From Streptomyces olindensis (GTDB lineage: Bacteria > Actinomycetota > Actinomycetes > Streptomycetales > Streptomycetaceae), in contig JJOH01000007.1 in NCBI GenBank assembly GCA_000696115.1, positions 1-64,000 on the forward strand: a DNA stretch of 64,000 nucleotides, written 5' to 3'. A program made the translations under genes and the position numbers. How positions within the stretch are numbered: the stretch's first letter is position 1; the number at the start of each line of letters is the position of its first letter. The notes under the pieces were generated by a model. It saw nothing but the letters and a program-made list of their open reading frames with translations. It was not told where the DNA came from and made no database searches. Positions 33,781 to 43,062 of the stretch are shown piece after piece.

Positions 33781-33818
33781 CCGGTGTGCTCCGAGGTGGG
33801 CGTTCCGAGCGGGTTCAC
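33777..33818 (-). CDS. Thirteen-codon linker ORF, a copy of the S9 peptidase tail
   Basis: GTG at 33818 overlaps the S9 peptidase stop, and the ORF's own stop overlaps the ATG of the LD-carboxypeptidase gene. The product, (M)NPLGTPTSEHTG, copies the peptidase C-terminus NPLGIPTLELTK, so it is a decayed tandem duplication of the 3' end of that gene. It may be only a re-initiation bridge for ribosomes. Both junctions are four-base overlaps. Confidence 0.45.
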   Translation of the reverse strand: MNPLGTPTSEHTG

Positions 33819-35779
33819 TTGGTGAGCTCCAGGGTCGGGATGCCGAGCGGGTTCAGGCGGAACACCTGGGCGTACAGGGAGAGTTCGGCCTCCAGGGCGC
33901 GCACCATGGTCTCCGCCCTGCGGAAGCCGTGGCCCTCCCCCTCGAAGGCGAGGTAGGCGTGCGGCACCGCGCGGCCTTCGAGACGGGCCAGGAACCGCTC
34001 GCACTGGACAGGCGGGCAGATCACGTCGTCCAAGCCCTGGAGCAGCAGGAACGGCACGCGGAGGCGGTCGGCGTGGGTGGCGGGCGAGCGCTCCGCGTAC
34101 CGCGCGGGCACCTCGGCGAGCGGCCCGATCAGGCTCTCCAGGTACTGGGACTCGAAGTCGTGGGTCTCCCCCGTGCCCCAGCCGGTGAGGTCGAGGATGG
34201 GGTACTTGATGGTGCCGCAGGCGTAGACGTCGGTCGTGGTGAGCGAGGCCGCCGCGGTCCAGCCGCCCGCGCTGCCGCCGCGCACGGCGAGCCGGTGGGG
34301 GTCGGCGGTGCCCTCGTCGGCGAGGGCCTGGGCGACGGCGGCGCAGTCCTCGACGTCGACCACGCCCCACTGCTCGCGCAGCCGGTCGCGGTACGCGCGG
34401 CCGTATCCGGTGGAGCCGCCGTAGTCCACCTTGGCGACGCCGATGCCGCGCGAGGTGAAGTAGGCGATCTCCAGGTCCAGCACGAGCCCCGCGCGGCCGG
34501 TGGGCCCGCCGTGCGCCCAGATGACGTACGGCGGCAGCTCGTCGCCGGGGGCGACGCAGGCGGGGTGGTGCGGCGGGTAGATGTGGGCGTGGATGTCGCG
34601 GCCGTCCGGGCCGGTGAAGGTGCGGATCTGCGGCTCGGGGTAGTACGCGGGGTCCACGGCGTCGTCGTGCTCGGCGCCGATGACGCGGGCGTGGCCGGTG
34701 CGCGTGTCCAGCTCCACGACCTCGTGGGCGCTGCGCGGGCTGGCCCCGACGGCGACGACCCGTTCGCCGTGGGCCGCGAGGGTGGGGGCGAACTCGGTCC
34801 AGGGCCCGGCCGCGTCGACGACCTCGCTCGTCTCGGGGTCCAGGACGCCGAGGGCGGTGGCGCCCCGGCCGTGCACGACCGCGATCAGCCCGCTCTCCAG
34901 CGGCGCGAACCAGCGCGAACCGAGCTTCCACAGCGCGTCGGCGAACTCCTCCTCGCGGAGGCACAGCGGCTCCCCGTCGAGATAGAGGTTCCACCAGCCG
35001 GTGCGGTCGCTCGCGTGCAGCAGGCGGCCGTCGTGGGTCCAGTCGGCCTGCGGGATGGACTCCCCGGGGCCGCCGGCGACGGTCCGGGGGTCGTGCAGGG
35101 TGCCGTCGGAGCCGACGTCGGCGAGGACCAGTTCGGTGCCGTCCCACGGCATGCGGGGATGGTCCCAGGCGAGCCAGGCCGCCTTCCGCCCGTCGGGCGA
35201 GAGCCTCGGCCCGGTCACGAACCGGTGCCGGTCGTCGGTGAGTTCGCGTACGGCGCCCCGGTCCTGGGCGGCGGAGCCCTCCAGCGGTACGGCGGCCAGG
35301 ACACGGCGCACGTCGGCAGGCCCGTCACCGGTGAACTCCTCCAACACGCACCACACCTCGCCCCGCTCCTGCCGGAGCAGCGGCTCCGCCCAGCGCAGGC
35401 CGGCGCCCACCGGGGACACGGGCGTGAGCGGACGCGGCTCGCCGCCCGGGTCGCAGCGGTAGAGGCGCTGGTCGGCGAAGTTCACGAAGACCAGCAGCGG
35501 CCCGTCCTCGCCGGCCAGGGCGGCCCACGGGTGTCCGCCGTACTCGATGACGCGGCTGCGCACGTTCCACGGCGCGGGCAGCACCGCCTCCTCCCGGCCG
35601 TCGGCGTGCCGCCGCACCAGGGTGCGCCGGCCGCCCTCGCCGGGGCGCGGCTCGGTCCACCACACCTCGTCGCCGACGAAGCCCACGTACTCCGGGTGCC
35701 CGTCGTGCGCGGCGGCCAGGGCCGCGTCGATCGGCGAGGGCCAGGCCCCGTACGCCAGCGTCCGCACCGTCTCCCCCAC
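33815..35779 (-). CDS. S9 family peptidase (prolyl oligopeptidase/acylaminoacyl-peptidase type)
   Basis: 654 residues. An N-terminal beta-propeller (repeats such as GPRLSPDGRKAAWLAWDHPR) covers about residues 1-400, then comes the alpha/beta-hydrolase domain. The nucleophile is Ser503 in RGGSAGGW, the acid is in LQGLDDVICPP and the His in FEGEGHGF. No signal peptide, so it digests short peptides inside the cell. It starts four bases after the M20 gene stop and is followed by the tail-copy ORF and the LD-carboxypeptidase gene, forming a tight operon of peptide-processing enzymes. Confidence 0.92.
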   Translation of the reverse strand: MGETVRTLAYGAWPSPIDAALAAAHDGHPEYVGFVGDEVWWTEPRPGEGGRRTLVRRHADGREEAVLPAPWNVRSRVIEYGGHPWAALAGEDGPLLVFVNFADQRLYRCDPGGEPRPLTPVSPVGAGLRWAEPLLRQERGEVWCVLEEFTGDGPADVRRVLAAVPLEGSAAQDRGAVRELTDDRHRFVTGPRLSPDGRKAAWLAWDHPRMPWDGTELVLADVGSDGTLHDPRTVAGGPGESIPQADWTHDGRLLHASDRTGWWNLYLDGEPLCLREEEFADALWKLGSRWFAPLESGLIAVVHGRGATALGVLDPETSEVVDAAGPWTEFAPTLAAHGERVVAVGASPRSAHEVVELDTRTGHARVIGAEHDDAVDPAYYPEPQIRTFTGPDGRDIHAHIYPPHHPACVAPGDELPPYVIWAHGGPTGRAGLVLDLEIAYFTSRGIGVAKVDYGGSTGYGRAYRDRLREQWGVVDVEDCAAVAQALADEGTADPHRLAVRGGSAGGWTAAASLTTTDVYACGTIKYPILDLTGWGTGETHDFESQYLESLIGPLAEVPARYAERSPATHADRLRVPFLLLQGLDDVICPPVQCERFLARLEGRAVPHAYLAFEGEGHGFRRAETMVRALEAELSLYAQVFRLNPLGIPTLELTK

Positions 35780-35783
35780 TCGT

Positions 35784-37097
35784 TCAGGCGGTCCGCAGGA
35801 ACCGGTCGAGCACCTGGACCCCGAAGTGCAGCGCCTCGACGGGGACCCGCTCGTCGACCCCGTGGTACAGGGCGCCGTAGTCGTAGCCCTCCGGCAGCCT
35901 CAGCGGTGTGAAGCCGTAGCCGGTGATGCCGAGGCGGGAGAACTGCTTGGCGTCCGTGCCGCCGGACATGCAGTACGGCACGACCTGGCCCTCCGGCGCG
36001 AACTCCTCGACGGCGGCCCGCATCCGGGCGAACGTCGGCGAGTCCACCGGCGCCTGGAGGGCGACCTCGCGGTGGTGGAACTCCCACTCCACGTCCGGCC
36101 CGGTGAGTCGGTCGAGGGTGCCGCGGAACTCGTCCTCGGCGCCGGGCAGATACCGGCCGTCGACGTACGCCACGGCCTCCCCGGGAATGACGTTGATCTT
36201 GTAACCGGCGTCCAGCATGGTCGGGTTGGCGCTGTTGCGGAGGGTCGCCTCGACGAGGTGCGCGGCCGGGCCGAGCTTGTCCAGCAGTGCGTCCACGTCG
36301 GTCAGGTCGGTCTCGATGCCGTACACGGCCGCGAGTTCGGTGAGGGCGGCGCGTACGGTCGGGGTCAGTCGCAGCGGCCACTCGTGCGCCCCGATCCGCG
36401 CGATCGCCCCCGCGAGGCGCGTCACCGCGTTGTCCCGGTTCACCTTGGAACCGTGCCCGGCGCGTCCCCGCGCGGTGAGCTTCAGCCAGGCGGTGCCGCG
36501 TTCGCCGGCCGCGATCGGGTAGATCTGCCGCCCGGCCCCGTCGTGGAACGTGAAGCCGCCCGACTCGCTGACGCCCTCGGTGCAGCCCTCGAACAGCGCG
36601 GCATGCTCGTCGGCGAGGAATCCGGAACCGTCCTCGGCGCTGGCCTCCTCGTCCGCGGTGAACGCGACGACCACGTCCCGCCGGGGCCGCACGCCCCGGC
36701 GGGCCCAGGAGCGCACCACGGCCAGGATCATCGCGTCCATGTCCTTCATGTCGACGGCGCCGCGCCCCCAGACGGTCCCGTCGCGGACCTCCCCGGAGAA
36801 CGGGTGCACGCTCCAGTCGGCGGCCTCGGCGGGCACGACGTCGAGGTGGCCGTGGAGCAGCAGCGCCCCGGCTCCGGGGTCGGTGCCCTCGACGCGGGCG
36901 ACGACGTTGGTGCGGCCCCGGGTGCGTTCCAGGAGCGTCGGCTCGATCCCGGCCTCGGCGAGCCGCGCGGCGGCGTACTCGGCGGCCGGCCGCTCCCGGC
37001 AGTCGCCGCCGCCCCGGTTGGTGGTGTCGATCCGGATGAGGTCGGACGTGAACGTCACGACCTCGTCCAGCGCCCGCTCGTCCACCCGCTCAGCCAT
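35784..37097 (-). CDS. M20 family metallopeptidase/hydrolase
   Basis: 437 residues. Zinc ligands appear as HGHLDVVP, GRGAVDMKDMDA, the catalytic ADEEAS and a late GGTDAKQF with a final LYHGVDE. The dimerisation domain carries AGHGSKVNRDNAV. M20 members remove amino acids from dipeptides or N-acyl groups from amino acids; the substrate here is not fixed by sequence. The ATG at 37097 has GGAGGAG upstream inside the DppA-like gene, which it overlaps by eight bases. Confidence 0.9.
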   Translation of the reverse strand: MAERVDERALDEVVTFTSDLIRIDTTNRGGGDCRERPAAEYAAARLAEAGIEPTLLERTRGRTNVVARVEGTDPGAGALLLHGHLDVVPAEAADWSVHPFSGEVRDGTVWGRGAVDMKDMDAMILAVVRSWARRGVRPRRDVVVAFTADEEASAEDGSGFLADEHAALFEGCTEGVSESGGFTFHDGAGRQIYPIAAGERGTAWLKLTARGRAGHGSKVNRDNAVTRLAGAIARIGAHEWPLRLTPTVRAALTELAAVYGIETDLTDVDALLDKLGPAAHLVEATLRNSANPTMLDAGYKINVIPGEAVAYVDGRYLPGAEDEFRGTLDRLTGPDVEWEFHHREVALQAPVDSPTFARMRAAVEEFAPEGQVVPYCMSGGTDAKQFSRLGITGYGFTPLRLPEGYDYGALYHGVDERVPVEALHFGVQVLDRFLRTA

Positions 37098-37923
37098 ACT
37101 GCTCCTCCACCGCGGCCGAGACGATCGTCGTGACCGCCTTGAAGGCGCGGATGCCGTCGTACATGGTCCCGCTCGTGCAAGCCACCTTCCGCTCCGCGAT
37201 CCGGTCCACACCCGGCACGAGGGTGGCGGCCATCGCGAGGTGCTCCGCGTCGAACTCGACGGCGACGGTGAACGGCCCGCCGACGACCGGTTCGTGACGC
37301 ACCGCCAGGGCCGCGGCCTCCTTGGCGGCCGCCCGGATGTCGGCGGCGGTGCGCGCGGGCGTGCGGCACACGGCCGCGTACCGGGACACGTGGTCCTTGA
37401 CGGCGACCTTCAGCGCCTCGGGCGCGTACCCGAGCGCGTCCTCGCAGGCCACGTCGTCCCCGGTGACCAGGACGACCGGCACCCCGAACTCGGCGGCGAC
37501 GTGCGCGTTGAGCAGGCCCTCGCTGGCCCGGACGTCGTTCAGCCACACCCCGGTGATGGAGTTGGCCAGGTAGGTGTGCGCGAGGACGCCCTCCATGCCG
37601 GCGCCCGCGTGGTAGCCGACGAACGCGACGCCGTCGACGTCGCCGTACTGCACGCCCTCCACCATGGACAGCGCCTTGTGCCGCCCGGTGAGCATCTGGG
37701 CCCGTTCGTCCAACTGCTCCAGCAGCAGATTGCGCATGGTCGCGTGCGCCTCATTGATGAGCACCTCGTCGGCGCCGCCGTCCAGGAAGCCGAGCACGGC
37801 GGCGTTGACGTCGGAGGTGAACAGCGCGCGGCAGCGCTCCCACTGGGACGCGCCGGGCATCACGTCGTCCGGCCAGGTGACGCCGGTGGCGCCCTCCATG
37901 TCGGCGCTGATGAGGATTCTCAT
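37090..37923 (-). CDS. M55 family D-aminopeptidase (DppA-like)
   Basis: 277 residues. The family zinc motif SADMEGATGV starts at residue 6 (Asp8 and Glu10 as ligands), followed by NEAHATMRNLL and GYHAGAGM with the two His ligands. DppA of Bacillus frees D-amino acids from peptides such as D-Ala-D-Ala. The start at 37923 matches the family N-terminus; no strong ribosome site is seen, and an in-frame codon 13 codons upstream is an alternative. It heads the overlapping set M55-M20-S9-S66. Confidence 0.9.
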   Translation of the reverse strand: MRILISADMEGATGVTWPDDVMPGASQWERCRALFTSDVNAAVLGFLDGGADEVLINEAHATMRNLLLEQLDERAQMLTGRHKALSMVEGVQYGDVDGVAFVGYHAGAGMEGVLAHTYLANSITGVWLNDVRASEGLLNAHVAAEFGVPVVLVTGDDVACEDALGYAPEALKVAVKDHVSRYAAVCRTPARTAADIRAAAKEAAALAVRHEPVVGGPFTVAVEFDAEHLAMAATLVPGVDRIAERKVACTSGTMYDGIRAFKAVTTIVSAAVEEQYG

Positions 37924-37997
37924 GACGAGCCGTCCCGGGTGCAGATCTTCATGGTTCGTCACGTTACGCGCTGCGGGCGGAACCGGCTACGAGGTGG

Positions 37998-39092
37998 TCA
38001 CCACCGTATCGGCAGGTCGGTGATGAACGCGGTGAGCCGGTCGGCGAGGAGCCGGTGGTCGCGGGCCGAGTAGTGCCAGTGGCAGCCGGTGTGGTCCAGG
38101 CCGGTGGCGTCGAGGGACCAGTGGCGGACCCGGTGGTCGCCGGCGGCGGTACGGTCCCGGACGACCTGCTCGACGTGTCCGGCGAACGGGCCGGTGCCGA
38201 CGGCCAGGAGGGTGGTGCGGGGGCCGTAGCGTGTCCGCAGCTTCTCCAGGAAGCCGCTGTAGGCGCCGCGGTAGGCGGCGGCGAGGGACTCGTCCGTCCA
38301 CGGCTCGCCCGGACCGACCGGCGTCGAGAAGTCGTTCGTGCCGAGATACACCACGACGAGCTGCGGTCGCCAGGTGCCCGGGTTCTGCCAGACGTCGCCC
38401 GGCACGTTCAGCAGCGCGCGGTCGTAGAAGGTGCGGTAGTTCACCTCCGGGGAGCCTCCGCCGTAGTTGCGCACCATGCCCAGGCCGGAGTAGGCGTTGA
38501 GCTGGTAGTCGGCCTTCAGCCGCCGGGCGGTGAGGGCGCCGTAGCTCACGTCCGCGTTGGTCGTGCGCCTGAGCTGCTCGCCGTCGCAGTCGCGGGAGTC
38601 CGAGAGGTTGCCGTAGCCCGCGGTGAGGGAGTCGCCGACGAACTCGATCTGGCGGGCGCGCGCGGCCGGCCTGCTCAGCACGGCGCCGCCCGGCGCGGCG
38701 ACGAACCCGCCGAACGCGCTGGTGGACCAGGGCGTGTCGTTGCGCTTGACGAGCCGGACGGTGTGCACGCCGTCGCGCAGTCCCGTGACCCAGTGGGTGG
38801 TCCTGCCCGGCGTGACGAGGGTCGCGACGGTGGTTCCGTCGACCTGGACGTCGTAGTCGGCGGCCGGGTCGTCGAGCACGATTCCGACGCCGGTCCCCCG
38901 GACCCGGCCCTCGAAGTACACGCCGGGCCAGCTGTACTTCAGGACGTCCCCGGCGTCCTGCACCCGTCCGGCGGTGTGGACGCTCGTCCGCACTCCGTCC
39001 CGGTCCGGCGCGGCGGTGGCGACGGCCGGTGTGCCGAGCAGCAGCAGCGACGCCGCCGACGCGACCAGCGTCCGGACCCAGGGCAACGGCAT
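37998..39092 (-). CDS. Secreted SGNH/GDSL esterase (CE2-like)
   Basis: 364 residues with a signal peptide (MPLPWVRTLVASAASLLLLG, cut near ATA-AP). A beta-sandwich domain to about residue 150 precedes the SGNH domain. Block I is FVGDSLTAGYG, block III has LGTNDFS, and the end carries the catalytic Asp/His (DHTGCHWHYS). The architecture fits carbohydrate esterase family 2 enzymes that deacetylate sugars outside the cell. GGAGGACC precedes the ATG. It lies between the D-amino-acid-dehydrogenase-like gene and the M55 gene, all on one strand, so it may act on wall or plant polysaccharide; this is inference. Confidence 0.87.
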   Translation of the reverse strand: MPLPWVRTLVASAASLLLLGTPAVATAAPDRDGVRTSVHTAGRVQDAGDVLKYSWPGVYFEGRVRGTGVGIVLDDPAADYDVQVDGTTVATLVTPGRTTHWVTGLRDGVHTVRLVKRNDTPWSTSAFGGFVAAPGGAVLSRPAARARQIEFVGDSLTAGYGNLSDSRDCDGEQLRRTTNADVSYGALTARRLKADYQLNAYSGLGMVRNYGGGSPEVNYRTFYDRALLNVPGDVWQNPGTWRPQLVVVYLGTNDFSTPVGPGEPWTDESLAAAYRGAYSGFLEKLRTRYGPRTTLLAVGTGPFAGHVEQVVRDRTAAGDHRVRHWSLDATGLDHTGCHWHYSARDHRLLADRLTAFITDLPIRW

Positions 39093-39177
39093 GACGGTCC
39101 TCCGGACGGTGCGGCGGGTGCACGGACAGGACGGGGCATCAGTGACCGTACACCGACAAAAACCATGGTCACCAGGG

Positions 39178-40461
39178 TCAGTTCCGGAGCCGGTCGAAGC
39201 GGAAGGGCAGCAGCGCCGCGGGCCGCCGCCCGGTGCGGACGTACTCGGCGAGCCGGTGCCCGGTGACCGGGCCCAGGGTGACGCCGAGCATGCCGTGGCC
39301 GGTGGCCGCGAAGGCGTTGTCGTGCCCCGGAACGCGGTCGATCACCGGGAGTCCGTCGGGCAGGAACGGCCGTCCGCCCACCCAGGGGTCGCGGATCAGG
39401 CCGACCAGGTCGTCCGGGTCGTCGAACCAGCGGCCCAGGTAGTGCCGGCTGGCGAGGGCGACCGCGACGATGCGACGCCAGTCGAGACGGTTGTTGTTGC
39501 CGCTGAGTTCCATCGTGCCGCCGATCCGCGTCGTGCCGCCGATCGGTGAGGCGACGGCCCGGCGCTCGCCGAAGTACAGGGTGTGCCGGGGCGCCGGGTC
39601 CAGGTCCACGGAGAAGCTGTACCCCTTGCCCGCCTGGAGCGGCAGACGGTGCCCCAGGAGGTGGAGCAGGGCCGGGGAGCGCATGCCGGCGGCGACGACG
39701 ACCGCCGCACAGGGCAGTTCGCTGTCGGCGGTGCGCAGGGCGGTGACCCGGCCGCCGGTGGTGCGGAACCCGGTGGTCTCGGCGTTCTCGTGGATCTTCA
39801 CCCCGGCGGCGGTCAGTGCCTCGCCGAGGGCCCGTGCGAACGCCTCCGGGTCGACCACGCCCTCCCCCTCCACGAGGTAGGCCGCGCGGACGGCCGGTGA
39901 CAGCGCCGCGTCCAACCGGTGGGCCTCGGCGCCCGTGACGATGTCGTCGGGCACCGGGTAGTGCCCGTCCGCCATCTCCCGCTGGACGGCGAGGTGGTGG
40001 CGCGCCTCGGCCGGTGACAGGAAGGCGTGCACCATGCCGGGGCGGGTCAGGGTGGTGTCCACGCCCGCCTCGCGCAACCCGTCGAACAGGGCGAAGGTGT
40101 CCCGGTTCAGCGCGGCGATCGCCGCGTAGCCGCGCCGGAAGGCGGCCGGTGTGCTGCTGCGCCAGAACCGCCACAGCCACCGGACGAACGCCGGGTCCGG
40201 CAGTGGCCGCAGATACAGCGGGGAATCGGGGCGGCCCAGCGAGCGCAGCGCGTAGCGCACCACGCCCGGAGCGGGCACCGGCGTCGAATGGCTGAGGCAG
40301 ACCCAGCCGGCGTTGCCCCGGGACACCCCCGAGCCCAGCCGGCCCCGCTCGACCACCTCCACCGGCAGCCCGGCGGCGGCCAGGTAGTACGCCGTGCACA
40401 GCCCGACGACACCGCCGCCCACGACGACGACCGGGCCCGTCGCCCGGGAGGGGGCGCTCAT
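39178..40461 (-). CDS. FAD-dependent oxidoreductase, D-amino acid dehydrogenase (DadA)-like
   Basis: 427 residues of the DAO family. FAD-binding VVVGGGVVGLCTAYYLA is at the N-terminus, followed by ERGRLGSGVSRGNAGWV, and GHGMLGVTLGPVTG lies near the C-terminus, the DadA pattern. Such enzymes oxidise D-amino acids, above all D-alanine, to keto acids and ammonia and feed electrons to quinone. The ATG overlaps the stop of the ABC ATPase gene by four bases, which ties oxidation to amino-acid uptake. Confidence 0.87.
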   Translation of the reverse strand: MSAPSRATGPVVVVGGGVVGLCTAYYLAAAGLPVEVVERGRLGSGVSRGNAGWVCLSHSTPVPAPGVVRYALRSLGRPDSPLYLRPLPDPAFVRWLWRFWRSSTPAAFRRGYAAIAALNRDTFALFDGLREAGVDTTLTRPGMVHAFLSPAEARHHLAVQREMADGHYPVPDDIVTGAEAHRLDAALSPAVRAAYLVEGEGVVDPEAFARALGEALTAAGVKIHENAETTGFRTTGGRVTALRTADSELPCAAVVVAAGMRSPALLHLLGHRLPLQAGKGYSFSVDLDPAPRHTLYFGERRAVASPIGGTTRIGGTMELSGNNNRLDWRRIVAVALASRHYLGRWFDDPDDLVGLIRDPWVGGRPFLPDGLPVIDRVPGHDNAFAATGHGMLGVTLGPVTGHRLAEYVRTGRRPAALLPFRFDRLRN

Positions 40462-41252
40462 GACGCGGTCCCGTAGGACGCGAGGAACTCCCTCGTCCGG
40501 GCCTCGGCCGGCGTGTCCAGGACGTCCGTGGGACGGCCCTCCTCGACGATCCGGCCGCCGTCGACGAAGACGACGTGGTCGGACACCTCGCGGGCGAACG
40601 GCAGTTCGTGCGTGACCAGCAGCATCGTCATCCCGTCGGCGGCCAGTTCACGCATCACGCTCAGCACCTCCCGCGTGGCCTCCGGATCCAGGGAGGAGGT
40701 GGGCTCGTCGAAGAGCAGCACCTCGGGCGTCAGGGCGAGGGCGCGGGCGATGGCGACGCGCTGCTGCTCACCGCCGGAGAGCTGCTCGGGCTGGGCCAGG
40801 GCGCGGTGGGCCACGCCGACCCGGCGCAGCAGCGCCACGGCCCGTTCCAGCGCCCGCTCCTCCGGCACGCCCGCCTTGCGCTGGGCGAGCACGACGTTCT
40901 CCACGGCGGTGAGGTGGGGGAAGAGATGGAACCGCTGGAAGACCATGCCGACCGTGCGGCGCAGCCGGGGCAGGTCGCGGCAGACCGTGCGCCCGCCCTG
41001 GTGCACGACCTCCCCGGCGACCTCGACGGTGCCCCGGTCGGGGCGCTCCAGCAGGTTGACGCAGCGCATCAGCGTGGTCTTCCCGCCGCCGCTCTGCCCG
41101 ATGACGCTGACGATGCTGCCCCGGGGGACCTCCAGGTTCACCCGGTCGAGCACGAGCCGGCCGTCGAAGGACTTGCACAGCCCCTCGATCCGTACGACGG
41201 CCTCGCGGGAGGCGGGGGCGGCGGGCGGTGTCGCGGCCACTGACTCGGTCAT
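40458..41252 (-). CDS. Polar amino acid ABC transporter, ATP-binding protein
   Basis: 264 residues. Walker A is GQSGGGKTT, the Q-loop VFQRFHLFPHL, the signature LSGGEQQRVAIARAL, Walker B LLFDEPTSSLD and the switch His TH. It groups with GlnQ/HisP-type ATPases by the HLTAVENVVLAQ stretch. Overlaps on both sides (ATGA with the permease, ATGA with the oxidase) show an operon. Confidence 0.93.
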   Translation of the reverse strand: MTESVAATPPAAPASREAVVRIEGLCKSFDGRLVLDRVNLEVPRGSIVSVIGQSGGGKTTLMRCVNLLERPDRGTVEVAGEVVHQGGRTVCRDLPRLRRTVGMVFQRFHLFPHLTAVENVVLAQRKAGVPEERALERAVALLRRVGVAHRALAQPEQLSGGEQQRVAIARALALTPEVLLFDEPTSSLDPEATREVLSVMRELAADGMTMLLVTHELPFAREVSDHVVFVDGGRIVEEGRPTDVLDTPAEARTREFLASYGTAS

Positions 41253-42004
41253 GCGGAGGCCTCCTTCGCGGGGACGCGGGCGGCCGGTTCGGCGGCCAGC
41301 AGGGCACGGGCCGCCCGCAGCCGCCGCCGGCGCCGGGGCGACAGCGGCACTCCCGACCGGACCTTGCGCTCCAGGAGCAGCAGCAGCTGGGACAGCGGGT
41401 AGCAGAGGGCGAAGTAGATCGCCGCGATGACGAGGTAGACCTCCAGGGCCCGGAAGGTGGCGGAGGTGATGAGCCGCCCCTCCGACATCAGCTCGGCGGC
41501 GGAGACGGTGACCAGCAGCGAGGTCGACTTGAGCAGGTCGACGAGCATGGTGTTGGTGCCGGGCAGCGCGAGCCGGAGGGCCTGCGGCAGCACGACGTGG
41601 CCGAAGATGCCCGCCCTGCCGATCCCCAGCGCCTCACCGGCCTCGGTCTGCCCGGCGTGCACCCCGCTGATCGCGGAGCGGAAGATCTCGGACAGGTAGG
41701 CGGCGTAGAAGACGACCAGGCTGAGGCAGCCGGCGGTGAACACGTCGAGCCGGATCCCCGCCGAGGCGAGGCCGAAGTAGGTCAGGAAGATGATGGCGAG
41801 CAGCGGGACGTTCTTGAACACCTCGGTGTAGACGGCGGCGAGGGCGCGCGCCGGCCAGGCTCTGCTGAGCCTGAGCAGCGCCACCGCCAGGCCGAGGAGG
41901 ACCGCGCCGGCGAAGCTGACGACCGTGTAGGAGACGGTGCGGCCGAGCGCGTCGATGAGATCGGGCCGGTAGTCGGACCAGGGAACCTCGAAGAGACCGG
42001 ACAT
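41249..42004 (-). CDS. Polar amino acid ABC transporter, permease
   Basis: 251 residues with about five membrane spans. The EAA loop reads GEALGIGRAGIFGHVVLPQA, and the HisM/GlnP start domain TVSYTVVSFAGAVLLGLAVA is clear. Only one permease gene is present, so it should form a homodimer. The tail is Arg/Ala-rich. The ATG at 42004 lies 11 bases after the binding-protein gene, with only a weak ribosome site. Confidence 0.92.
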   Translation of the reverse strand: MSGLFEVPWSDYRPDLIDALGRTVSYTVVSFAGAVLLGLAVALLRLSRAWPARALAAVYTEVFKNVPLLAIIFLTYFGLASAGIRLDVFTAGCLSLVVFYAAYLSEIFRSAISGVHAGQTEAGEALGIGRAGIFGHVVLPQALRLALPGTNTMLVDLLKSTSLLVTVSAAELMSEGRLITSATFRALEVYLVIAAIYFALCYPLSQLLLLLERKVRSGVPLSPRRRRRLRAARALLAAEPAARVPAKEASA

Positions 42005-42015
42005 GGCGGCTGCTT

Positions 42016-42948
42016 TCACTGGGCGAGGGACGGGGGCGTCCAGTCCTGGGGCCGGTCCACGCCCCGGCGGGCGGGGGCGACGTCGGCGGCGGGCACGAGG
42101 AACTGTTCCGGGTCGCCGCCGTACTTCCGGACGAGCTTCTCCAGCTCGCCGTTGTCGTACATGGCGTCGATCTGCTCGGAGATCGCCCGTTCCAGCTTCG
42201 TGGCCTTCTTGGGCAGGTAGAAGCCGGTCTGGTACGGCTGGAAGTAGGCGTAGGCGGGCTTGGCCTCGACCTGTGCGGCGGTCGGCGGCGTCAGGTACTG
42301 GGTGGCGATCTTCAGGTCCGGGCGCTCCTGCTGCGCCGCGATGATGATCAGCGGGTCGAGGAAGCCGACGTCGACCCGGCCCGCGCCCAGGTCGTCGAAG
42401 ACGCCGTTGGCGTCGGGGTAGGCGTGCAGCTTCGCACCGGGCACGGCCTGGATGGACTTGACCCAGACATAGCCCTCGACGGTCCCGAGGTTCCGCCCCT
42501 CCAGGTCGCCGACGGTCTTGTACGTCCTGCCGCTGCGGACGGCCATCGCCGGTGGCGAGTAGTAGGGCGGATCGGTGAAGAGGCCCTGCTTCTGGCGTTC
42601 CGCGGTCCAGGCGACGCCGCCGATGGTGATGTCGACCCGCCGGGACTGCACCCCGGCGAGCATGCCGGCGAAGTCGGTGACCTCGGGCTCGATCTTCAGG
42701 CCCAGCTTCCCGGCGGCGTGGGCGAGGATGTCGCCGTCGAGTCCGACGATTCTGCCGCCCTGGACGCTGGTGTAGGGCGCGTAGGGCTGGACGGCCACCT
42801 TGAGGACGCCGGGGGTGAGTGTGCCGAGCGCGGCGGTCCGCGCCGACACGTTCTTCGGGGCGTCGTCCCCGCCCGAGCCGCAGGCGGCGACGGTGGACAT
42901 CAGGAACATCGCGGACAGGGCGAGAGCGAGCGAGCGCACACGGATCAT
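42016..42948 (-). CDS. Amino acid ABC transporter, substrate-binding lipoprotein
   Basis: 310 residues with a lipoprotein signal: MIRVRSLALALSAMFLMSTV then the lipobox VAAC (Cys23). The family-3 solute-binding pattern follows, with GLDGDILAHAAGKLGL, RVDITIGGVAWTAERQK and DLEGRNLGTVEGYVW. It should capture a polar amino acid or small peptide outside the cell; D-amino acids are suggested only by the neighbours. It is the first gene of the run and has a good vegetative-type promoter. Confidence 0.9.
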   Translation of the reverse strand: MIRVRSLALALSAMFLMSTVAACGSGGDDAPKNVSARTAALGTLTPGVLKVAVQPYAPYTSVQGGRIVGLDGDILAHAAGKLGLKIEPEVTDFAGMLAGVQSRRVDITIGGVAWTAERQKQGLFTDPPYYSPPAMAVRSGRTYKTVGDLEGRNLGTVEGYVWVKSIQAVPGAKLHAYPDANGVFDDLGAGRVDVGFLDPLIIIAAQQERPDLKIATQYLTPPTAAQVEAKPAYAYFQPYQTGFYLPKKATKLERAISEQIDAMYDNGELEKLVRKYGGDPEQFLVPAADVAPARRGVDRPQDWTPPSLAQ

Positions 42949-43033
42949 CGGCTCGGGCCTTCCGTCTCGGTGCTGGAGGAACCCGCCGATTCACCGGGAC
43001 ACCGTGCCCCCGGCGGGGAAGTGATGGGCCCAT

Positions 43034-43062
43034 ACGCTAGGCAGGCGCCAGTTCCCCGTCAC
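43034..43062 (-). promoter_or_regulatory. Promoter of the amino-acid uptake operon
   Basis: On the minus strand GTGACG (43062-43057), 17 bases, TAGCGT (43039-43034), resembling a housekeeping sigma promoter, about 86 bases before the binding-protein start. The 42949-43152 gap separates it from the divergent CdaR-like gene, which may bind here. Confidence 0.5.
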
